A stretch of DNA of 64,000 nucleotides from assembly GCF_963678635.1 (NCBI RefSeq), contig NC_087066.1, forward strand, positions 48,149,129 through 48,213,128, given 5' to 3'. This stretch comes from Symsagittifera roscoffensis. Lineage: Eukaryota; Xenacoelomorpha; Acoela; Convolutidae. Position numbers and translations under genes: made by a program. The notes beneath the pieces are model-generated. The model was given only the letters and a program-made list of their open reading frames with translations. It made no database searches and was not told the origin of the DNA. This document shows positions 12,227 to 21,739 of the stretch, in pieces. The first letter of the stretch is position 1; every line of letters starts with the position of its first letter.

Positions 12227-12606
12227 CAGGGGCTCATCTAGGATTTTCTCTTTTTTTTAAGTTGATTTTTTCAAATTGATTTTCTGAGCTCTTCCAAAGC
12301 ACTACAAAGACCCTGTTTCGGCCTAAATGTCTGCGCCGCAGGCAAAATTTTGAAAAAACAGCCCAAAAAAGGTGTTTTCAAGCACTTGGAAAATTTTTAT
12401 CAAAAATTCGCGTTTTTTCGGCGCGCGCTCCCCCCTCAGAATTAGTATATATTGGCGCCAAAGGCGTCTTTAGAAAAATTTTCGGTCTGTCACAAAAAAT
12501 GGATGTCTCAAAATAGTACAAAGGGGGGACCCTTTGGGTCGACAGGGGGTCGAATCCCTGGGGGGGGGGGGCGTCCGATCAACCCCCCCCCCCTAAGTCC
12601 GCCCTG
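12227..12606. mobile_element. Non-autonomous hAT-type element (MITE)
   Basis: Ends are CAGGGGCTCATCTAGG on the left and, read inward from the right, CAGGGCGGACTTAGGG. It is flanked by 8-bp target duplications that differ at one base, CTTTTAGC (12219-12226) and CTCTTAGC (12607-12614). Eight-bp duplications and CAG-type termini are typical of the hAT superfamily. There is no coding sequence; the interior has long G and C runs near the right end. A related copy is at 41487-42367. Confidence 0.8.
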
Positions 12607-13041
12607 CTCTTAGCGTTTGTCAAGATAAATTGTTATTTCTTTCTGGTGAATAGCTTTCATAGAATGGTTAGCTAAAATTATAATTGATACAATTTTTAGA
12701 ACGGAACACTTTGAAGGAAGTCTGGTACGCAGAATTAATTTGCAATGCGAATAATTAGGTTGCAGAATAGATCTAACTTATTGTACATGAGAGAAATTTA
12801 CTTACAGAGGAACTTTATCTGTTACCCTAAACGATGCATAGCCGACATTTAATTTTGAAAAGTTTCAGTGAAAATTCAAGAACACTAAAGTGATATGACT
12901 GATTGCGTTTAAAAATTTTTGGAAAAAATATGTGGCCTTGATCTTCAGAAATATGTTCTGATTGATTTTCAGAAATCTGCTCTGATTGTTAGCTTTCTGT
13001 AAAAATTAATCCTGTACAAAAAAATATTGTTCTGACTTTGG

Positions 13042-13518
13042 ATACGAAAGTAACGGAATATTTGTGCTCGGGTGGGTCTGTTTTTCTTCAGACAAATTTT
13101 GACTTTTTAACTAGCCATCTTCGACATTTTTTTTATATCTTTCGAAAATTTTTGTTCTTGAGCTTAAATTTGAAAAAATATTTTACTTGTGACTATTTTT
13201 TGTAAAGTTATGGGGGTTTAAAGATGGCCATTTCGGCCAATTTGGGACAATTAAAGCGCGATATATTTCGCGTTATTGACGCGCAAGCGCAGATTTAATC
13301 CGTCTTAGAAAATATTCCAATTGGTTGAACGAAGCTTGTTTGCCATATTTGATTTGTTACTAGGAGCGAACCTAATCATTTTGTTTTTATATGGCGTGTT
13401 TATATTTGAAAAAACTTTCATTTTTTTTAAATTAAATTTAATTTTTTCATGCTATTACTGCTCGATAGACCTCAAAAGGCAGTCAGAACATTCAGGGCTT
13501 CGCTTTGATACGAGCAGT
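13042..13518 (+). repeat. Dispersed repeat, right inverted copy
   Basis: Inverted partner of 11061-11555, from 'atacgaaagtaacggaatat' to 'cgctttgatacgagcagt'. A third copy in this orientation starts at 63893 and runs off the window; shorter relatives occur near 9300, 10160 and 40725. Its single open frame (13321-13527) is repeat-derived. Confidence 0.65.
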
Positions 13519-13639
13519 CTTGTTTAATAAATAAACCATTTAAATCGCTGGAAATTCCAAAATTTAAATTTTCTTTTTAAAGCGTTTTCTACGCAAATTG
13601 GCCGGACAGGTGAATTTTCCAATTCGGAAAACATGAATT

Positions 13640-13920
13640 CAAAGCAAACGAAACTGCTCGCATTGGGTAATTGCCTTTTAATGTCTCTGAAAAAAAAGTT
13701 TTTTCACGGTATTTAAACTGTTTTTGAAAAATGAAAACTTTTTTGAAAATCTATGGTGACAGGACAGGACAGGAATGGGATACTTTCGTATGTGATGTCC
13801 TGTCACCATAGATTTTCAAAAAAGTTTTCATTTTTTAAAACGGTTTAAAAACCCTGAAAAAACAACTTTTCAGAGACATTAAAAAGCAATTACCCAATGC
13901 GAGCAGTTTCGTTTGCTTTG
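13640..13920. repeat. Long foldback element (~126-bp arms)
   Basis: Left arm begins 'caaagcaaacgaaactgctc' (13640) and right arm ends with its complement 'cagtttcgtttgctttg' (13920). The arms are nearly complementary along ~126 bp and are separated by ~26 bp. The outer ends contain the 'actgctcg' motif also found at the edge of the 11061 repeat, suggesting a related foldback MITE. Arms this similar imply recent origin or ongoing gene conversion. Confidence 0.85.
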
Positions 13921-14253
13921 AAATTATCCCATTCTATTATATCCTTATGGACACAATAGCCCATGCCATTATAGCCCATGTCAATTAAACTTTAATCTAT
14001 TTGGTTAAAATATAATTAACATAAAAAAAGGATTGGTGCATATCTCTCTATCGCTAATTTGAAAAATCTCAATTCAGCTGCCTCAATTAAATTAGACGCC
14101 GTATAAAGGTTGTGCTACTGATAAAAGACTGCTTTCTAGGGGTAAAATTTCGTTCTGTTTTCAACCTATTAATGAAGTCAGAAATAAGAAATTTAAAAAT
14201 AACAACCATTACAACACGCAAAGATATATCGTTACACAATTAGCACCATTACA

Positions 14254-15488
14254 ATGAACTATAATATGACAAAATTTCTCTACGGCAAAACTCAACAGGG
14301 AAAAACGTTGCATATTTTGGATGGACACGAGTTCCCTAAACAGTAAGACACCCAATCTACCATTTACTGCCGTTTTGCAAAATGGCGTTCCCATAAATGT
14401 CCAATGACTCTTATAACTTGCGAAAAAATCACAGTTCTTAAATCATGAACATAATCATGATTTCAACCCCGTAGGAACGAAGCAGCTAATTAGTAAGCTG
14501 AAAGAAACAGTCAGCTGAAAGAAACATTTTCAAATCAATCTAATTAAAATTCAGTTGATTGCAGCTAGCCTCAAAACAGTGAACGATAATCACGTAAATA
14601 AGCGTGCAGCCTTGACAAGCACTCTCAATCGGACTGAAATGGAAAATCTCTTCAACAAAATTTCATCGACAAATCGTCATTTCGACTTTCTCGACAATTA
14701 ATTGCCTTTTTATTTTTTAGATGGCGGAAACCAGGACACCGAGAGATTCATTATTCTCGATGACATAGAAAATTTAAATGCTCTTCTCGTCCGCAACTTG
14801 TGAGACGTCTGGCTGTATGACGGAACGTTTCAGATATGTGCGTTTTAATTTTGAAAACGATACACAGTACAAACTCAGACTGGCTGTTTTTATTCCGCCA
14901 TGCACTTACGTTTTGCTTAGAAACGAAAAAGAGTCCTCCCACAACAGATTCTTTGAGTACTTGATTAACTTTAATGGAGATGTCGTATCCAAAAAAAAAC
15001 TAACTATATTTAATTTCAAGCACGCTGGTTTAAAGGCATTTTTGTCCCTATTTAAAACTGAAATCAAAAATTGGTTCACCTCTCAGATATCGAGTCTGCG
15101 TTTTCTTTAGTCAACGACGAAACTTGCGAAATTGGCGAAGAGTTTGTCTTTCCAACTGATGTCATCGAATTAATTGACGGACTTGAATCATATTTCCAAA
15201 AAACTATCAAAACAGAAACAATTGGTCGACAACAGCATGTAACGACGCCCAGCTCTATGGATTCCTTACGACAACGCAGTGGCACCTCTCTTTCGAGCAA
15301 CCAATGCATTTCAAGGCTGTCACAACGGCGCTGTTGCTTTTCAAGAACACTTACTCACTGATTCTTACATTATTGGAAATACTTCAATTGACTTTTTAAC
15401 CAGAAATACAATATTTGGAAAGCAAGCAGCGGCACCCCTAATCGAGCGCTTAAAAAGTACCCAGAACTCAATGAAAAGGCCAGCATGA
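14254..15488 (+). pseudogene. Decayed MULE-type transposase with FLYWCH zinc finger
   Basis: Pieces in order across three frames match animal Mutator-like transposases. First, from an ATG at 14254, a FLYWCH-type zinc-finger segment (GKTLHILDGHEF, then YCRFAKWRSHKCPMTLIT, then an HNHDF histidine pair). Second, the start of the transposase core with WLYDGTFQICAF around 14810. Third, PPCTYVLLRNEKESSHNRFF (about 14900-14960). Fourth, the C-terminal portion EFVFPTDVIELIDGLESYFQ (15140-15200) and TNAFQGCHNGAVAFQEHLL (15299-15355), matching the conserved 'N...G.HN' region. In-frame stops and frameshifts occur throughout, so it cannot make a protein. No terminal repeats or target duplication were identified. 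Confidence 0.75.
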
Positions 15489-16079
15489 TAACTAACTCAT
15501 ACAAAAACTCGGATAGTAAATTTTTTTCAAGCTCATTTGACACTCTCCTAATTTTCCATTTGTCAACTTGTGGGAAAAACTTTCTCAATTTATCAAAAAT
15601 TTGATGCATTTTAAATCGAATTCCAAAAGTTATAAAGTTTTCGGCTTTATTGCCATCATAGAAAGACCGCTTTTTGGGAGGTGATAAAGGCCAATACATT
15701 AATAAATTTGACTTTTCCCTCACCCTGCCCCCCACACCAGTTGCCCAGTACAAGTTTTTTTGGAGTAAGAGACAATTTTTCATCGATTTCGAACTAAAAC
15801 TTTTGATCAACCCTGAATTGATTGTTCGATCTTTAAGCATAATGTCAAGTGAGCATAGAATTTATTGCTTCTTGCTTTGATAGTTCAGTAGATGGTTGAT
15901 TTAAAACGTGCGTTAAAGTTTTCGTGCTTCGAATTGAATTTGATTTCACGCAGCTTTCAAAATTTTTTAGCATTGCTTTGTTCAGTTTCTCAAATGCGGC
16001 ATCTTGGTATTATTTCCTTTGTGATAATTTAACTTATTCCGGTTTTTCAACTTTTCGATTCCTCAGATGAGATAATTTG
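15489..16079. other. Spacer before the giant LTR element, nothing recognised
   Basis: A 156-codon minus-strand open frame (15370-15840) overlaps the MULE pseudogene and has no recognisable domain or splice context. I do not call it a gene. Confidence 0.6.
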
Positions 16080-16409
16080 TGTAACATTCGCCCAAATACT
16101 ACACAGCGATGGAGCGTAGAAAAAGTACCTATTAACGACTGGCAGGCGTCAGTTACCTTAATCCTACTCGTTTTCCACCGTCTCGAACTTGCCAGTTGAT
16201 TTTCTGTTTTTTTTTTCGTTCTTTTTCGTCAAAATGGCCGTCTTTTTGTATTTCTCAGAAATACTTGCCCGTCAATCGAAATTTTAAAAATTTAAACTTC
16301 CGGAAAATTTTAACCCTCCTTCGCAGCACTTCTTTGTTACTAAGGCCTTTAATCGCCTTTTTCTGTCCCGCCGGAAGGTTGCGCTGTGCCAATCTGGCAG
16401 AATGGCACA
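16080..16409 (-). repeat. 3' LTR, internally deleted
   Basis: In element orientation it starts TGTGCCATTCTG and ends CGAATGTTACA, giving the expected TG...CA termini. Compared with the 887-bp 5' LTR it lacks 38115-38674. The junction falls at 'ttctg', a 5-bp sequence present at both ends of the missing block. A short purine-rich stretch (TCTGGGGAGTA on the minus strand, 16410-16420) just before it may be the polypurine tract. Confidence 0.92.
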
Positions 16410-16953
16410 TACTCCCCAGACAAGTCCCCATCAATGTCCCTATTGATCGCATAACACCGGGTTATCGTCAAGTAGTGTTCCTGTTCTCTATAATCAATCT
16501 TACAAATCGCATAAGAAAATGAAATTTATCTAATCCACCTCAACTCACTACGTGTCACAAATGGCATCGTACTACATCTCACTGCCTTCCAACATTTTCA
16601 CAAAATTTGCATCATGAGGAGTGTCTTAAATAAAAATTTCTTTTCTGACTACTTACGTCATCTTTGCCATAAATTTTCTTTTCGCTCTTTGTTATTAAAA
16701 AATTGGGACGTGGCACGGCCACGCACCCGTTAAAATTAACTTAACGTCACTCACCAAGTATAATCAGTTATTTATGCGGTCCTATTTGATATTAAAACTA
16801 AGAAACTCTGTGGCTAGGAAAGTTATTGAGTTACTCACCCTTTCCGAGCGAATTTACCCAAACTTACCATGTCGCCACACAGTGAAATTGTGTCTTACAA
16901 AGGTTAAAAACTTCAGTTGTGTCTAAATAGGTAAATATACTCACCTATGTTCT

Positions 16954-17005
<52 letters not shown>

Positions 17006-17210
17006 TCATAACTAAAATCAACAATTTTAACAATTTTAACAATTTTCAAAGTCTGGTCTGACCAAACTAGATCAAAACAAAAAGTTTAACAAAATCAATA
17101 ATCAAACTTGGTTGATTAGTTCAAGTTTTTACACACAAAGACAATCAAGTTTTTCTCCTTCTCTTCCTTTCATATTCACGTCCTCACTTGTCCTCTTCGT
17201 TCCATCATCT
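16410..17210 (-). other. 3' untranslated part of the giant element
   Basis: No coding character between the end of the accessory reading frame and the 3' LTR. It contains a (TA)n tract at about 16957-17000 and a short run of 'caattttaa' repeats at 17020-17050. Confidence 0.6.
16957..17000. repeat. (TA)n microsatellite
   Basis: About 22 uninterrupted TA dinucleotides. Confidence 0.95.
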
Positions 17211-20200
17211 TCATTCCATTGCTTCTCCATCCTGATCTTCAACTTCACTGTCTTCTAGGACTTTTTCCAACATGTCCATGGAGTTGCGGGCCGTGCCCCA
17301 ACTCTCCTGTTCCAACAGCCTCGGTTTGCAACAAGGTAACAAGTCCACATTCACCTTTTGCTCCCGGTTCCTGCAAAAGCTGTTGTGAAGACACAGGCTC
17401 ACATTTTGTTCTAGGTCAGCTCTTAAGACCTCTTTCTTTTCATCTTCAGTTACACAAGGCTATCCAGCTACTCGCTTCACCGCCGTGGTGACCGCGTTTC
17501 TGTTCCCGGTCCTATATCTAGCTGGAAAGATTGATAGGCTTCCGTGTTCCTCGACATGTGACGCTTCGCGCGTTCATACAATCATGACGTCATCACTGCA
17601 CGGAACAAAGGCATCAACCTTTGCCTGGACCTTATTCTCTCAATGGCTTTGGGTATTCTCAGAACCTTTCAGGTGGTTCTGAAAACATCCAATTTGCGGC
17701 TCATCTTCACGTTGCTCAGCTGCTCAGGAGTCGGCACGGCCGTCTCCTGTTCACTTGTGTCCGCGTTAGCCTCCAACCACCTCACTGCCAGCATGGCACT
17801 AACCACCACAATTGACACCTGTTGATTCTGATCGGGCAACCCAGTAGAGTACAACTCCCGCGTTTGGGGTACCATAACGTCTGCGCCAAGCAGTGACAAG
17901 GATACTCCCCATGAGTCCTCAATATGTTCCTTCGGGTCCGATACCCTGAGGCTCCCAGCAACGGTTCCACCTCCATCATAATTCTGTGCAAATCGTCTTT
18001 CTCTTCTATGGCGGGGAATTCAGTGGGTAACGCTCCACTCGCTCCAATAGAACTCGCTCACATTATCTTCTTTCAACCTCATGAACTCTTCACCCACTAC
18101 GTCCTGCAACTCGCCTTCAGATCTCTTCGGGACTGCCCAAAAGATCTTCGCCAGCAAATCATATGACCTCTCCGACATTCTGGCCAACCTCACGCACTTT
18201 GGCACAGAGAAAAGTTGGTCAATCAACACCTGCTGCGTCCTCGCATCCATCACCACCATGTGTGCAGGATACCTACTATTGCAATATGGTGCGGAGCTTG
18301 AACTCACCAGATATTTTGAACCAGTAGGTCTATGATAGGCCTCACTATCTTTCAGATTCATTTCATTTTCAAGAGCTTCTCGCCAGCCTCCAATCATCTG
18401 CTCTCTCTGCAATGCTCCAGGGAATACTTCCACGCTGAGGGACGTCACTAGCTCATGGGTACGCTCCAGGCGCTCAAGCGATTCTATCGAGCTCGTCATG
18501 CTACAAAATCCCAACGCTGTGGTCAAGTTTACATCCGTCACTCCATGACAGTCTGCGACCAACTCCATACCACTCTTATCCGACATGCTCAATCTTCCGT
18601 ACAATCGTGCCAGTTGTCGATGCTGCTCGCTCAGCGTAATCAGGCAGTGTCCCAAGTTGCAAACATGTCCTTCCATTCCACTATGTTGAGCTCGCAGGGC
18701 TTCCATCAAATTTAGCTCCTGTTCCTTTGATTTCAAATCATTACTGGCTTCATATTCCGCCTTCTTGATGCCCATCAAGCACCAAGCCAACCGTAATTGC
18801 AGGTCAGTTCTCGTGCACGGATGAGCCAGGTACGCTGCCACCGTCGCAGGCGCATGCATCGTCTCGTCGGAGTATCTTTGGAGGGCCGCCCTCCAAGAGA
18901 TTTCCAGTAGTTTTTCAAGCCCGATTTCGTTCGCCTCCGAGGACATTACCGTGCCGTGTTCTTTCCGATTTAAGTTAGAATTCTCCGTAAGCACTTTCAG
19001 ATATTCCTGCATGGCTCGCTTCTCGTTCCAAGCCATCAGGTGCCCTCTCGCGGAGTTCCTCGCCTTCAACATCTCCACATAACCCCCTGCTAGATCTCCC
19101 ATGTGGACCGATTCCGGCACAGTGACTCGACTGCACTCGACCACGTCGAGTTGTCCCTCCAGTTTCATCTTGGCCATGTTGGTTTGCGAGGGCCTGTAAT
19201 CATCAAGTCCACACTGACTGATGATCTCCATCTCTAGCTTAGTGTCTGCTAGGGTTCGTGCAGTCTTCTTTGATTTCGTGGCTGTTGTGGTCAGACCTGC
19301 CAAGAGCATAGGGGGTATCAGGTTCTCTTTTTCTCCCCCGGTCAGCGTCGCACCATCTCCTTGCCCGCTCTCGCCTGAAAGACCTGCGCTCGTCAAAGAG
19401 ATCACCACTGCGCTGGCTTTTGACTTCACCACCCTCTGGTTCACGGCTCGACTTCCTGTCTTCCCTTTCAGCCGCTTCAGCCCTTTTCTGGCTCGTCTGA
19501 CGGGTAATTTCTTCGTGACCCGCTGATCATCGGCACTGTCCTCTGTAACTGACTCGGTCAGAACATCAGACTCTATGGAGTTCATTATTTTCTCCAGGAC
19601 CTCACGCATAATGGGTTGGTTCAATCCCACCTTCATTATGGACTGCGTCCCATATCGTCGTATCACGTCCCATGACCTTTCCATGAAGTTCACTCGGTTC
19701 CAGGTTGTCCCTGTCTTGCTTTATAGTTCACTTTGGTATCTCTCCCATTCCTCTTCCGGTAGCGTACTCAGGAAGGATACCCTCATTGACTCTTCAATTT
19801 TTCTCCTCCTCGGTGACTCATGGAGCAATCTTTTTGGATCCCTACTTCGGCACTCTCTCGCCTGACTTATTGGGTCCATCGGGGATAAGTCGACCGACGC
19901 CTCCTTTGTAGGGAACATGAAAGACGATGGCGTCATCAGCAACAGACTCCCATCGACTTCCCCGTCGTCGTCTTCACTAAACCGGTACTCCAGCAAGTCT
20001 CTCTCCAACGCTCCTAGATCCGTCTCACCCGGCTTTTCTGTCTTTCCCCCGATGTCGTCATCGTCCTGATTCATCAATTCATCGTCATTCGCATCAGGTT
20101 TTGGCTTAGGTCCTGAAGGGCCTTGTCGTGTGTCTATGCCCGAGTCCGGCCGCGCCTGTACGGTCAGGTCTCCTGCGTGATAGAACAACTCATCATTCAC

Positions 20201-21739
20201 CAGGAATTCTACCGACTCCTCGCCATGTGGTGCCAGGTCCTCTATCGTTATGTATGAGCCTCCTCTGCACTCTTTTGCCACTTCCAGCATCACTACTTTC
20301 ACCTCTCCTGACCACATCAGTCTTGATAAGTCATCTGTGGGAGCATACACCTCGTTCCACACCTCAGCCGAGACCTCTGGTCTCCTGGAAGGTGGTCCTT
20401 TGATCTTTTTCCTGCTCCAAGCATCAGGAAATGTGAAGTCAAATGTGTGCGCGGCTGCAACGTTCCAACTGATGAAGCGCGGCTCCATCCCTTCACTCCA
20501 CTTCAGCATTCTCCTCTCTGCATCACGAGCTGCTCCGATGCGAGGGGAAATGACGGGAGATGTGACTCCCAACAACATCCTCCTTATCGGTGGGTATCGA
20601 GGGCATTGGCCCGGCAGCGGCCTACATCCGGAAAGCCACGCTTGCTGGTTCTCTTTCACATGTGCGTAGGCCTCTGGCAAAAGTGGGACTCTCATTGACG
20701 CTCCTGAATCTTTCACTACTGGTCTCAGATTCCAAAGCTTTGGGTTAAACTGGATGTGGGAAAGGTCTTCGCGGCCCATTCGGCACTTGAAGTTGTTGTT
20801 TAAACCCATCAACACCCAACCCGGCTCCGCTTTTCTTCCGAACAGCCTATCGTCACTGGCCAGCCCTCTCAGCTCCCTCTGCTCTACTCAATTCAGCACG
20901 GAACAATCTACGACTGAGACCAGGTTGACATACAACACAGAATTTCTGTATGCCTTGACTTGCACGTCCGGGAACACGAAAGACATCACCGATCCATACA
21001 CCACCGTGACGAATTCCCGCAGTCCGTGAATCAGAGCCAACGGATCGATCCGCATCATGACAGCCAAATCTGTCAGCAAGTGCAAGCCACAATACTGCTT
21101 ACGCTCACCCCCATCCCTTGCCACCTTATCTTCTCCCGTGACACTTCTGTTCTGTTGCAAGAGATATTGGAGCAGGAGAGTCCTCCAGTCTTTCATTTTC
21201 CTGAGCCAGGCGGTTTCCAACTGCACGTTGAACTCACGACTTGCTCCCTGGAGTTGTTCGGGGTAACGCAACAGCACAAGCAAATCGTAGGTCATGGCAA
21301 TCAGAGTCAGGAGTCCATCCAATCTCAAATCTGCCAATGCTTGGGTGAAGAGGTTCGCCGGCCCCTTCACGAAATTCTCATGACCAAATGTCACGTACAG
21401 GGCTAATATCAGGCCAATCGACAGCTTCCTGATATCGTTGACGAAGCTCGCAATCAGGTTCCGAGATGACCTCGGGTAGCACGTCGACAGGAAGGATGGC
21501 GTCCATCCCACTCCCATTCCACCCAAGATAGCATCTGATCGTTCATATTGTACCCTCGTGGCCAGGACGTCAGCTTGGAACTTGCCCAACGACATCGTGT
21601 TCACATCCTGCATCAGTTTCAACATCATACCCCCGGCTAACTCCCGGGCATCAAACAAGTTCTTCAGATACGCGTGTATCTCTTTGATCACTGCCGACGC
21701 ATGTTCGAACGCGTCCTCTCCCAAGGTGCACAGTAACAT
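17211..21739 (-). pseudogene. Accessory polyprotein, unassigned C-terminal region
   Basis: Reading frame 21739 to 18020 is open except for TGA at 20888 and TAA at 19721. Sequence on both sides of each stop keeps coding character in the same frame, so they look like point lesions. Beyond 18020 the coding sense shifts frame for about 90 bp, returns (to 17669), then continues in another frame to TAG-type end at 17211 with an acidic tail (VLEDSEVEDQDGEAME). The first ~280 residues are mostly helical (DAFEHASAVIKEIHAYLKNL). Then comes a mixed region ending in acidic stretches (NQDDDDIGG), a basic patch (RRARKGLKRLKG) resembling a nuclear signal, and another helical region (RLAWCLMGIKKAEYEAS). I recognise no family and no clear signal peptide or envelope-type transmembrane anchor. 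It probably continues the SGNH reading frame upstream: 22077-21688 and 21739-20888 overlap by 52 bp and read as one protein broken by a one-base shift. Confidence 0.6.

Noticed and set aside
15370-15840. 156-codon minus-strand ORF
   Set aside because: Overlaps the MULE relic, has no recognisable motif and no splice context.
16080-16410. Target-site duplication for the giant element
   Set aside because: ATTTG precedes the left LTR, but at the right it lies 3 bp beyond the LTR end; not adjacent, so I do not claim it.
17211-21739. Envelope gene
   Set aside because: No signal peptide, fusion-peptide pattern, or single C-terminal membrane anchor seen; hydrophobic stretches look like amphipathic helices.
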